Assembly (NCBI GenBank): GCA_910584745.1
Contig: CAJUDG010000010.1
Span: forward strand, 80,852 to 144,851
Direction of reading: 5' to 3'
Origin: an uncultured Eubacteriales bacterium
GTDB lineage: Bacteria; Bacillota; Clostridia; Oscillospirales; Acutalibacteraceae
Length of the DNA: 64,000 nucleotides
The notes beneath the pieces are model-generated. The model was not told where the DNA came from, made no database searches, and worked only from the letters and a program-made list of their open reading frames with translations. This document shows, one piece after another, positions 18,260 through 26,743 of this stretch. How positions within the stretch are numbered: position 1 is the stretch's first letter; each line of letters opens with the position of its first letter. The translations under genes and the position numbers were made by a program.

Positions 18260-18973
18260 CTAGCCTTCAAAGGGCAGGCTGTCATTCTCGTCGAGTTCAG
18301 CTCCGCTGAACTCGGGTTTTGCTCCGCTGAACTCGGGTTTTGCTCCGCTGAACTCGGGTTTTGCTCCGCCGGATTCCGGCACATCCGAAGCCTCCGGCTT
18401 GTCTGCCGGCGTTTCAGCCACGACAGGGGAACCGGTCTCCTCCGGCATAGGGTCGTGGTCGAAGCTTTCCACGTCGCTTAGATCTATCTCCTCGCTGTTT
18501 TCGTCCTCTGGGTGATACACCGTATCCCTTGTCACGGTAATCTCAATGGGACCGCGGCCAAAGTGGAACAGGGTGCCGTCATTATCTTTTTCGTGCACGG
18601 ACACAGTCTTGGTCTGACTGTCGCTAATATAAATTGCTGTCGGGCCATCCGCTCCGCCGATAATTCCGATGGCAGCGGCCTCGCGGGCACGGACAGTTTC
18701 CTCCAAGGATTTCAGCGTGGCGTCCAGCAGCGCGTTTATCTCGTCGAGCCTTTTGCAGTGCTCCTCGGCCACCGGGCTGTCTTTGCCGCGCAGGGCGTTA
18801 TAATAATAGCGCCCCAGGGCCAGATACTCCTTCTCGGCGGCCTGCTCCTGGCAGCGGATAACGGTGCGCAGGCGGTTCATCACCGCGGCGTGCCTGTTTT
18901 TCTGCCTGATTCCGGCGGCAAGCCTTTGGGCTTTTACCTTCGCTCGGGTTGCGTGGTCTTTCCAGTTTGCCAT
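18260..18973 (-). CDS. Repeat-tailed protein with an IGGADGPT motif
   Basis: I cannot assign a family to the whole 237-residue protein. Residues 1-100 are helical and basic, probably coiled coil. Residues 102-116 read IGIIGGADGPTAIYI, a segment otherwise familiar from the beta subunit of sodium-pumping decarboxylases, here without membrane helices. The tail is acidic and holds three KPEFSGA heptads from a 21-bp DNA repeat. I choose the ATG at 18973 because GGAGG is 7 bases before it and only 1 base before the ATG at 18979. Confidence 0.75.
   Translation of the reverse strand: MANWKDHATRAKVKAQRLAAGIRQKNRHAAVMNRLRTVIRCQEQAAEKEYLALGRYYYNALRGKDSPVAEEHCKRLDEINALLDATLKSLEETVRAREAAAIGIIGGADGPTAIYISDSQTKTVSVHEKDNDGTLFHFGRGPIEITVTRDTVYHPEDENSEEIDLSDVESFDHDPMPEETGSPVVAETPADKPEASDVPESGGAKPEFSGAKPEFSGAKPEFSGAELDENDSLPFEG
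18301..18363. repeat. Three tandem 21-bp repeats inside a gene
   Basis: Three identical 21-bp units lie at 18301-18321, 18322-18342 and 18343-18363, with partial copies at the edges. They encode in-frame heptads (KPEFSGA) in the C-terminal tail of the protein at 18260-18973. Copy number could change by slippage without a frameshift. Confidence 0.95.
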
Positions 18974-19012
18974 TTCCATACCTCCGTATTCCGGGTCTTT
19001 TGTTTATATATA

Positions 19013-19042
19013 ATTATACACTCCCAGAGCCCGTTAAGTCAA
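19013..19042 (-). promoter_or_regulatory. Promoter for the repeat protein and CpXC genes
   Basis: On the minus strand TTGACT (19037-19042), an 18-base spacer and TATAAT (19013-19018) point toward the gene starting at 18973. Confidence 0.8.
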
Positions 19043-19074
19043 CATTACAGCGTCATAAAGCATTAATTTTTACA

Positions 19075-19340
19075 TTCCAGGCAGAAAATCCTGCATTTCG
19101 TACCTTTGGTATGTCATTAGCCTGGAAACATGCTATAGTATCGTTGTAATAATATTTTTCTCCCCAACAGCTTGCGGATCCATTGTGGTGCGTTCTTGGG
19201 GCGTACCCATAGTTTTGATTTTGGGTTTTATAGCGAGTAATGAAATTATCTGATTGATGTGTGTTCCCTAAAAACAAGGTATTATAACTACAGACTGGAT
19301 GGGAAAACAAGTATAAGACCAGATATAGGGGAGATGGAAG
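19075..19340 (+). other. Inverted repeats, promoter and long leader before the pilus locus
   Basis: The 367-base gap between the divergent genes has no ORF. TTCCAGGC at 19075-19082 is repeated inverted at 19120-19127, enclosing two small hairpins (GCAG/CTGC and TACC/GGTA). The right arm lies in the spacer of a promoter with ATGTCA at 19111-19116 and an extended -10 (TG at 19131, TATAGT at 19134-19139). This predicts a leader of nearly 200 bases with a CCCCAA/TTGGGG hairpin near 19161-19200. No known riboswitch is recognised. GGGGAG before 19341 is the ribosome site. Confidence 0.55.
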
Positions 19341-19979
19341 ATGATGAAGGCGGCGCACCGGGATACTCTCAGTGCTGGATATACCGGAGCAGAGGAGACC
19401 GAGGAGGAGCGCGCGGGCGGAGGCCCCACGCTTGAACAGCTGGAACATGAGCTGAAGCATGAGCAGAAAAAGCACTTCTGGACCATGGTAGTTCGGAATA
19501 CGCTGTTTTTCCTCTCCGTAGTGTCGGCCGCGGTAGTCATTCTGGTGGTCTTTCTGTTTCCGGTAGTACAGCTCGAGGGCACGTCAATGTCACCTACGCT
19601 GCAAAACGGGGACGTGATAGTTTCGGTCAGCGGCACCAAGATAGTCTCCGGCGACATCATCGCCTTTTACCACAACAATACCATCTTTGTGAAAAGGGTG
19701 GTAGCTGTGGGTGGAGATACAGTCAACATCGACAGCGACGGCGTGGTCTATGTAAACGATGTGCCGCTTGATGAGCCTTACCTGGAGGAAAAGGCAAAAG
19801 GCAGCTGTGACGTGGCGCTGCCCTATCAGGTGCCCATAGACCAATACTTTGTATTGGGCGACCACCGTTCAGCCAGCATCGACAGCCGCCATGCCGCAGT
19901 GGGCTGTGTGGGAACGGACATGGTGCTGGGTCGGGTGGCCTGCCGCATATGGCCCCTGGGCAGGATCGATATGTTCTGA
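19341..19979 (+). CDS. Signal peptidase I, pilus-locus copy with intact dyad
   Basis: This is a 212-residue type I signal peptidase. An unusual cytosolic N-terminus of about 50 residues contains TLEQLEHELKHEQKK. It is followed by one membrane helix (about 52-75) and the catalytic domain. Ser82 lies in GTSMSPTL, Lys118 in FVKRVVAVGGD, and the C-terminal box reads VLGDHRSASIDSR. It probably cleaves the signal peptides of the nearby surface proteins. Its N-terminal layout is shared with the second copy at 26108, where the Ser is lost, so they look like locus-specific paralogues. lepB is at 48262. Confidence 0.93.
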   Translation: MMKAAHRDTLSAGYTGAEETEEERAGGGPTLEQLEHELKHEQKKHFWTMVVRNTLFFLSVVSAAVVILVVFLFPVVQLEGTSMSPTLQNGDVIVSVSGTKIVSGDIIAFYHNNTIFVKRVVAVGGDTVNIDSDGVVYVNDVPLDEPYLEEKAKGSCDVALPYQVPIDQYFVLGDHRSASIDSRHAAVGCVGTDMVLGRVACRIWPLGRIDMF

Positions 19980-20076
19980 CCGGGACAGTATAACCAGACT
20001 TTTAAGTATAAACTATTTAGATACAAAAATTAGAGACGACCGGCACAGATTTATGGTTAGTTAAGGAGGGTGCAGT

Positions 20077-23000
20077 ATGGAATCTCCAAACAGGCAGGCA
20101 GTTAAATTACTGCGCGAACAGAGGAAAAGAAGGAAAAGGGTAGCGGTGTTCCTGGGTATGGCCGGCATTGTGGTTGTAGGCACAGTAATGGCCCTGCGTA
20201 TGAGCGGCCGCGCTATGAATAATCAGATGCTTGACTGCGTGCTTTCCCATGACCTGCCCCACCAGCATACTGAGGCTTGCTACTATACTCCCCCGCAGGA
20301 GGGTGCGCAGAAGCTGCTGGTTTGTGGCACGGCGGATTTTGTGGTCCATAAGCATGACCCCAAAAGCTGTTTCGACAATATGGGGAACCTGATATGCCTG
20401 CTCCCTGAGATAGAGGAGCATGTGCATACCAATGAGTGCTATCAGGAGCAGAAGGTCCTTAGCTGCGCTCTGGAAGAAGGGGACGGGGGGCATACACATT
20501 CCGAAAGCTGCTGGGGTCACGACTATTCCGCCGGACCTGTCTGTGGATTAGAGGAGACCTCGGGCCATACACATAACGAGGACTGTTACGATGAGGAGGG
20601 GCAGTTGACCTGCGGCCAGGAGGAGAGCGAAGGACATACTCATAGTGACAGCTGCTATCAGACGGCGCTGATCTGTGGAATGGAGGAGGGAGCAGGAGGA
20701 CACATCCATTCGGATGCCTGCTATACCATAGAGACTACAATAATATGCGGCAAACGCGAGGCAATCCTGCATACCCATAATGAGGACTGCTATCTGCATA
20801 CGGTGGATCAGCCCAACGAAGTTCAGATGCAGGAGCTGACGGAGAAGGGCGTCAATATAGATCAAGTGATTTTTGCCGATCCCAGCACTGAAGAGCTTCC
20901 GGCAGAGGAGAACCGTGTGCTGGACCAGTCTGGCACCCCGATACTGAAATGCGGGCAGCTACAGCTGCTGGAGCATGTACATGGGGACAACTGCTATACG
21001 GTTATTGATACCGAGGGCAAACTGGTATCCCAGCTGGGAAGCGGCAGCGAAGGCGCTGAGATGCCTGGGCAGAGGACCGCTGTGTATCAGGGGGCCAGTC
21101 TGCGTGTGACGGCTATCTATGACGGCGGAGATTTCCCTGAGAATGCAAGGATCAGCGTGGAGCGTATAGACGAGGAGGGCGGTCTGCCTGAGAAGCAGGA
21201 GCAGCTGAGTAAGGCTATGCCCAATGATGAGCTTCAGTTGAAGGCATTGCTGAAGGTAACCGTGGCCGGAGTTGATGAGATGCCGGTGCTCTCTGAGCCC
21301 ATCCGGCTTATTGTGGAGCCATCACAGCAGGAAAGGGTGATCGCTGCGGCATGGTATGACAACAGCGACAGCCTTTCGGATCAGGGCATATATGTGCAGA
21401 GTGAGGACGCCAAACTGGAGCTGCTGGAGATGACCGAGCAGGAAAGCGGCGAGTTTGCAACGGAGGTATATCCTGGGGCGCTGGTGGGCATCGCCCAGCA
21501 GCCGGTCCGGGAGAACGAAGGCGATGATGACCATGAGGCGGGTGCGGATACCGAGGTGGGCCAGACCGCCGATAGTGTTGTGCTGAATATTTCTCAGTCC
21601 TTTGAATATGAAGACGATGATTATACCATGATCTTCAACGTCAACGGTATTGCCCGGCCAAAGACCACAGAGGACATGATCGGCCAGGCTGGTACTGAGC
21701 CGGCGGACACCTCCGACGCAGAGCCAGCAGAACCAGCGGACAGCTCTAAGCCCTCAGAGGGTGAAGACTCGTCAGAGCCGGAGGCAGCTGATGATGTGAG
21801 CACCGAATCTACCGAATCTGACAATGGCGTTTACTTTACAGAGCCGTCCACATCGAATGAACAGCCGGATAATAGCGCATCTGAGCCCGCTGCGTCGGAT
21901 GAACCTTCCGCTACAGACGAACCTGCGGGTACGCCTGAGCCTGACGTGGACGATGGGCTGACAGCGGAGCCCACGGTGGAGCCTTTCGGGGATGCCGAAG
22001 CCAGGGAGACTAATGTCACCATTGCGGGTGATGTTCTGCCCGCAAATGTGCTGGATGACCCCGAGAATCCGTTGGGGATGCTGGTGGAGCTCGTACCGGA
22101 AGATTCACCGGTGTTCGAGATGTATGCGGAGAACATCAAGGTAGACAATACTGAAAATGACCTGCCGGACCCCAAAGTAATGGCATATACACTGTATTAT
22201 AAAGGTATAGAGCTGGATATGAGCCAGTGTGCAGTTACGATAGAGGTCAAGGCCAGACCGGGACTGTTGCGTGCCGCTGAGAGGATAGCGAGTGATAGTT
22301 CCGATAATAGCTTGCAGGAGGCGCCTGTGGCTATCGCGGTTATGACCACTGCCAATGCCCAGATTCCGGAGCCAGAGACCGAGGAAAAGATATACACCGT
22401 AGAGACCGGCAGCCAGCAGACAATAGCGCCGGTTGCGGATGAACAGACCCAGGCCGAAGAGCTTATAAATAGCTGCATAGACCCTTCGTTGGACTGCAGC
22501 TTTGCGGCTGCACCCCTAAAATCCGACAGCATCAGTGTCGCTCTTACCCTTATGGGCCCGGCGGCGGACAGCAGTGTGGCTTCCATTGCCGATGCGAATG
22601 TTCCGATGGCGCTTTATGCGGATGATGAAGAAGATGAAGAATTTGTTGAGGATGACGAAGGGACTAGTGGTTCTGATAGCGAAAAATCAGAGGATGAATT
22701 TGACGATGAAACGTTAACTACCAACGATAGCCCAGAAACTATCAATACAGAGAATACCTTTGAGATAGTAACTACCACTGCGGGCAATCCCAGTTTTACT
22801 ATCCAGTATTATGCGAATCTTAGTAAGGTGCAGGAGTTTTCTGAGAGCGAAGCTGGGGAGGATAGTCAAACTATAAATGGTAATGATGCGAGAAAAAAGG
22901 GGTATTTACCTGTCATAGACACCAGAAGGGAAAAGGGTGGAAAACTCCCCGATAGTTCGACAAAAATTCCTGATAAGAAGGCCTACTTGAAAGTGGATGC

Positions 23001-25065
23001 TAATAATAAAAAAGTCGCTACAGAAACAGCGGAAACACAAATCTACAAAGATGAGCCCTCTAAACTTTATGAACGTCCAAATTTGACCTACTTTTCGCCT
23101 GGAACTGAGGTCGAAAAAGGCTATAGGCTGGTGCAAATCAAAGTTTGGCCTAAAGGTGCTGATACAAAGACCGAACAACCAACATGTTATCCAAATACTC
23201 CACTACCGAAAGATGCAGAAAAGTTCGAGAAAATATATCATATTACCAACCGTAGTGATTTAACCGATCAAGAAGATAAAAAATATATCTATATTGCAGA
23301 TGGAGATATAGTACGGTTGATATATGAGCCTAGAAGCAGGGATTTGCCTGTTTCAGCACATTTCCATGATTATGATATCAGTGATGGTACACATGAAAAA
23401 TTTGATCCCGAAAATCCAAAAGTTGTTACAATGATAACAAATAAGGATGACAAGGCGCAAGGAATTAATAATCCAGGTAACTACGATGGCTCTGGCGTTC
23501 ATTATGCCTTTGGAAATGGTAATGCTGGAACGGGGTTAGATACGGAAAAAATTAATGGTAATATAATAAATAAGTTAAATGCAGAAAGTACTGGCGGGAA
23601 GAATGTATATGATGGATGCTCCTTCGGTCTAGTTACAGGACTGACAGATGCTGGATTGCCCGTGTTTGCAACTGGTATTTCTGCGCCAAGAAATTTGTTC
23701 ACGAACGACACTGGGAATGGCGCGACCTATCATTCAGGTGGCCTGACATTTGAGCGAGTTGGCGACACCTATACTTTGACCACGGCTAAAGTTGGAGAAA
23801 AAGAAGTATGTAATCTTAATCAGTTGGAGCACCCGATATGTAATCAAACAACGCATACACATATCTGGACAAACAATTTTTGGCCAATGGATGATGAACA
23901 AGGTAAGGATATTCATTTTGGTGCCCATCGCTTCAATAACTCTCATAAAGATGGTTCCGGAGCCCAGGATTACCAGACATTCCGTGATTCAAAGAACAGG
24001 AATGAATATTTGCCTTTAAGTGACAACGGTAAAGACCATAACAGCTATTTTGGGATGAATTTTACAGTGAACTTTGAACTGAACGAAAATTATGTTGGGC
24101 CGCTCCAGTATCTGTTCTTCGGTGATGATGACATGTGGGTGTTCTTGGAAGATCCGGATGGTGAAACACAGCTTGTTTGCGACCTTGGCGGTGTGCACAG
24201 AACTATGGGTGAGATAGTCAATCTCTGGGATTACATTCCAGAGGTCTCGGAAGGAACGTATACACTGCACTTCTTCTTCACTGAGCGCGGCGCTTCCGGT
24301 TCTACCTGCTGGATGCAGTTCACTCTGCCCTCTGTATATGCTAATGAACCAGAGCCCAGCGGTAATTATGGCAGCTTGAGATTTAAAAAGGATGTGGAGA
24401 ATAAGATTATGCCGGAAGGTAAAGTCGGTGAGGATAATACAGACGAGACCTTCCTGTTCACTATCAGTCTGACGGATGAAGAAGGCAGACCGCTTTCAAA
24501 CGGCTACAAGTATATCAAGTATAACTCAGATGTTGAGAAAGATGAAAATGTGGTTAAGGTTTATGTATACCACGATAACGGAGAATATACCGAATATGAA
24601 AACGCCTTGATTCCAGATTTGTCTCAAACAGAGCAGGAAGCAGCTCTCGGCGATGGAGTATGCTTTACACTGAAGAAGGGCCAGCATATTCTAGTCCCAT
24701 CTTTGCCCAAGGGCACGAAGTTTACCATCAAAGAGGTGGGTGTCTTGATTGGCGATGAAGTTCCTAGAGTTAATCCCGTTTGGGGAGAGGGTGAAAATGG
24801 GAAATCTGCCTGGAGATATAGGTTGAAGGCTGATGGGGAAGCTGACCACCAGTATGAATATTTTGTTGGTGAAGGGAAATGTGAAAATGGTGAATACAGT
24901 GATGAAATAGCTGGTGAAGATGCAAATGTAAGTGTCAACTTCTCAAATACCTACTACTCTTATGAACTGCCCAAAACCGGCGGTGCGGGCACTTGGGGCC
25001 TGACCGGCGCGGGGTTGCTGTTGATGCTCGCCGCAGGCTGTCTGCTGGTGCGGAAACGCGCGTGA
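20077..25065 (+). CDS. Giant LPXTG surface adhesin with Cys/His repeats and fibro-slime domain
   Basis: This 1662-residue cell-wall protein is probably a pilus-tip or ancillary adhesin. A basic N-terminus and one hydrophobic segment (about 20-42) form an atypical signal. Residues 60-300 hold nine HxHxxxC(Y/W/F) units, each usually paired with an upstream Cys, suggesting metal sites or disulfides. Residues about 540-650 are acidic and rich in Pro, Ser and Thr. Residues about 1290-1425 match the PA14-related fibro-slime domain (FGDDDMWVFL, DLGGVH, LHFFFTERGASGS). A Cna-B-like domain follows, then LPKTG at about 1630, a membrane helix and RKRA. From about 22620 to 24950 the DNA is clearly more AT-rich than the 5' half, suggesting a mosaic gene. 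Confidence 0.92.
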   Translation: MESPNRQAVKLLREQRKRRKRVAVFLGMAGIVVVGTVMALRMSGRAMNNQMLDCVLSHDLPHQHTEACYYTPPQEGAQKLLVCGTADFVVHKHDPKSCFDNMGNLICLLPEIEEHVHTNECYQEQKVLSCALEEGDGGHTHSESCWGHDYSAGPVCGLEETSGHTHNEDCYDEEGQLTCGQEESEGHTHSDSCYQTALICGMEEGAGGHIHSDACYTIETTIICGKREAILHTHNEDCYLHTVDQPNEVQMQELTEKGVNIDQVIFADPSTEELPAEENRVLDQSGTPILKCGQLQLLEHVHGDNCYTVIDTEGKLVSQLGSGSEGAEMPGQRTAVYQGASLRVTAIYDGGDFPENARISVERIDEEGGLPEKQEQLSKAMPNDELQLKALLKVTVAGVDEMPVLSEPIRLIVEPSQQERVIAAAWYDNSDSLSDQGIYVQSEDAKLELLEMTEQESGEFATEVYPGALVGIAQQPVRENEGDDDHEAGADTEVGQTADSVVLNISQSFEYEDDDYTMIFNVNGIARPKTTEDMIGQAGTEPADTSDAEPAEPADSSKPSEGEDSSEPEAADDVSTESTESDNGVYFTEPSTSNEQPDNSASEPAASDEPSATDEPAGTPEPDVDDGLTAEPTVEPFGDAEARETNVTIAGDVLPANVLDDPENPLGMLVELVPEDSPVFEMYAENIKVDNTENDLPDPKVMAYTLYYKGIELDMSQCAVTIEVKARPGLLRAAERIASDSSDNSLQEAPVAIAVMTTANAQIPEPETEEKIYTVETGSQQTIAPVADEQTQAEELINSCIDPSLDCSFAAAPLKSDSISVALTLMGPAADSSVASIADANVPMALYADDEEDEEFVEDDEGTSGSDSEKSEDEFDDETLTTNDSPETINTENTFEIVTTTAGNPSFTIQYYANLSKVQEFSESEAGEDSQTINGNDARKKGYLPVIDTRREKGGKLPDSSTKIPDKKAYLKVDANNKKVATETAETQIYKDEPSKLYERPNLTYFSPGTEVEKGYRLVQIKVWPKGADTKTEQPTCYPNTPLPKDAEKFEKIYHITNRSDLTDQEDKKYIYIADGDIVRLIYEPRSRDLPVSAHFHDYDISDGTHEKFDPENPKVVTMITNKDDKAQGINNPGNYDGSGVHYAFGNGNAGTGLDTEKINGNIINKLNAESTGGKNVYDGCSFGLVTGLTDAGLPVFATGISAPRNLFTNDTGNGATYHSGGLTFERVGDTYTLTTAKVGEKEVCNLNQLEHPICNQTTHTHIWTNNFWPMDDEQGKDIHFGAHRFNNSHKDGSGAQDYQTFRDSKNRNEYLPLSDNGKDHNSYFGMNFTVNFELNENYVGPLQYLFFGDDDMWVFLEDPDGETQLVCDLGGVHRTMGEIVNLWDYIPEVSEGTYTLHFFFTERGASGSTCWMQFTLPSVYANEPEPSGNYGSLRFKKDVENKIMPEGKVGEDNTDETFLFTISLTDEEGRPLSNGYKYIKYNSDVEKDENVVKVYVYHDNGEYTEYENALIPDLSQTEQEAALGDGVCFTLKKGQHILVPSLPKGTKFTIKEVGVLIGDEVPRVNPVWGEGENGKSAWRYRLKADGEADHQYEYFVGEGKCENGEYSDEIAGEDANVSVNFSNTYYSYELPKTGGAGTWGLTGAGLLLMLAAGCLLVRKRA

Positions 25066-25102
25066 CACGAACTGAAATTGATCTTAAAGGGGGGATGGCT
25101 CA

Positions 25103-26095
25103 TTGACGGATAAGGAACTACACAAGCTAGGCCGCAGGGAGATGCTTCAGCTGATGCTTGCGCAGGGCCGGGAGGCCGAAAAGGCAAAGCAGGAGCTGGC
25201 GGATGCTCAGGAGCGCATGAGCCAGCTTGAGGAGAGCTATGAGCGCCTTAAACGGCGGCTGGACGATAAGGATGCGCAGATACATAAGCTGCGCGCCGCG
25301 TTACAGTCCGTGCAGGGGAATCCTGAAATGCACGGCACGGCTGCCCAGGCCGGCCTGCCTGTCCCGGACGACTACTATGCCCCGCCGCAGGCTCCTGTTC
25401 CGCAGAATACGGCGGTTCCACAGCAGACCGCTCCGCCGCCGCAGCCGGTGATACCCCAGCAGGCAATGGCTCCGCCGGAGCCGGCGCTGGTGCAGCAGCC
25501 ACCGCCGCCAGTATCCGCACCACAGGTACAGCAGCGCCGGACGGAAAGCGCCCATTATGCCCGGCCGGCCAAGCAGGAGCCGCCGGCGGCTCAAAGACAT
25601 GCGCGCAGGGAACAGGATTATTACGATTACCTCTTCGGCCCGGTGGCAAACCAGGGCCGGCAGCAAAAGGAACGGCCAAGGTATCAGCCGCCGCCGGTCA
25701 GCCCCCCTCAGCCGGTGCCCGCCGAGCCGAGGGGACAGTACCAGCAGTGGGCTGCGCCACAGACCGCGCCACAGCAGTATTCCGCGAAGCCGCCGCCCCA
25801 GAGGGAGTATTACGATCCTTCTCAGCAGTACAGGCAGCCGGAACCCCAGCCGGTCTATCACAGGGAGCCGCCGCCCCAGGGCGCGCACTTTGCCCCAGAG
25901 CCGCAGGTTCCGGCAGTGCAGCAGGTCTCTGCGGTGCCGCAGTATCCCGCGGAGCCGCGTTTCCCGCAGCAGGCGCAGGACGAGTTCATCCCCGCGCCGG
26001 AAAAAGAGCCCGAAAAGGTACAGATGCTGAATGTTGTAGAAATAGTAAACGGCCTGCCTGTTTCCCAGAACCAGGTGCTGCGGCGGTCGCCCTAG
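25103..26095 (+). CDS. Coiled-coil protein with a long Pro/Gln-rich tail
   Basis: I do not recognise a family. Residues 1-72 are charged and heptad-like (KAKQELADAQERMSQLEESY), predicting a coiled coil. Residues 90-310 are dominated by Pro, Gln, Ala and Tyr with PPP and QQ clusters. The last 20 residues (MLNVVEIVNGLPVSQ) look ordered. There is no signal peptide or membrane helix, so it should be cytosolic. The start is TTG, 8 bases after AGGGGGG. It lies between the adhesin and the Ser-less signal peptidase, inside the pilus operon. A scaffolding role at the assembly site is only a guess. Confidence 0.75.
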   Translation: MTDKELHKLGRREMLQLMLAQGREAEKAKQELADAQERMSQLEESYERLKRRLDDKDAQIHKLRAALQSVQGNPEMHGTAAQAGLPVPDDYYAPPQAPVPQNTAVPQQTAPPPQPVIPQQAMAPPEPALVQQPPPPVSAPQVQQRRTESAHYARPAKQEPPAAQRHARREQDYYDYLFGPVANQGRQQKERPRYQPPPVSPPQPVPAEPRGQYQQWAAPQTAPQQYSAKPPPQREYYDPSQQYRQPEPQPVYHREPPPQGAHFAPEPQVPAVQQVSAVPQYPAEPRFPQQAQDEFIPAPEKEPEKVQMLNVVEIVNGLPVSQNQVLRRSP

Positions 26096-26107
26096 GCAAG
26101 AGGGGTT

Positions 26108-26692
26108 TTGATGAAGGGTAAACAGGTGGATCTGCCCACCATTGAGCAGATCGAGACCGAGCTGAAGAAGGAAAACCACAAGAAAGAGTACAACAGGGTG
26201 CTTCGGACCACCATATTCGTGCTGCTGGTGGTGACGGCCGCGGCGGTAATCGTGGCGGTGCTGATGTTCCCGGTGCTCGAGATAAAGGGCGACGCCATGA
26301 CCCCCACCCTTCGCGACGGCGACTTCGTCGTGACGAGCTCGGCCGCCCAGTACGGCCGGGGGGACGTGATAGCGTTCTACTATAACAATACGCTCCTTGT
26401 CAAACGCATCATCGCTGTGGGCGGGGACGAGGTGGATATAGATGAAGAGGGCAATGTGACGGTGAACGGCCAGTCGCTTTCAGAGCCGTATGTGACCGGG
26501 AAGACCCTGGGCGAGTGTGACCTGACATTTCCCTACAGCGTACCGAAAGACGAGTTCTTTGTACTTGGTGACAACCGGAGCCAGTCCGTGGACAGCCGAA
26601 ACACGGGCCTGGGGCCGGTGACACAGGACCTTATAGCCGGCAGGCTTCTTTTCCGCGTGTGGCCGTTCACGGTCATTGGCGGGGGGAAGTGA
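26108..26692 (+). CDS. Signal peptidase I homologue lacking the catalytic Ser
   Basis: This 194-residue protein has the signal peptidase I fold: a cytosolic N-terminus (TIEQIETELKKENHK), a membrane helix (about 34-55) and conserved boxes LLVKRIIAVGGD and VLGDNRSQSVDSR. The catalytic motif reads GDAMTPTL: residue 63, normally Ser, is Ala (codon GCC), while Lys99 remains. It should not cleave by the normal mechanism. It lies directly before the major pilin gene, the position of the SipA/LepA pseudo-peptidases that act as pilin-assembly factors in streptococci, so a chaperone role is likely. Confidence 0.9.
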   Translation: MMKGKQVDLPTIEQIETELKKENHKKEYNRVLRTTIFVLLVVTAAAVIVAVLMFPVLEIKGDAMTPTLRDGDFVVTSSAAQYGRGDVIAFYYNNTLLVKRIIAVGGDEVDIDEEGNVTVNGQSLSEPYVTGKTLGECDLTFPYSVPKDEFFVLGDNRSQSVDSRNTGLGPVTQDLIAGRLLFRVWPFTVIGGGK

Positions 26693-26743
26693 GCCGGAGG
26701 GCGGGTCCGATATAAAAATTATATTTTGAAAGGATATGAGAGA

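Noticed and set aside
18301..18363. Short tandem repeats considered as a CRISPR array
   Set aside because: The units are contiguous without spacers and are in frame within a coding gene.
19146..19340. Cyclic-di-GMP-I riboswitch before the pilus locus
   Set aside because: The conserved GCAAACC-type and tetraloop-receptor parts are not seen.
25301..26179. Long minus-strand open frame of 292 codons opposite the Pro/Gln-rich gene
   Set aside because: It is the mirror of a GC-rich repetitive gene: Leu/Arg-rich, with no family pattern or ribosome site.
26108..26692. Neighbouring Thr in the motif GDAMTPTL acting as nucleophile
   Set aside because: The position is two residues off the catalytic Ser, where other family members have variable residues.
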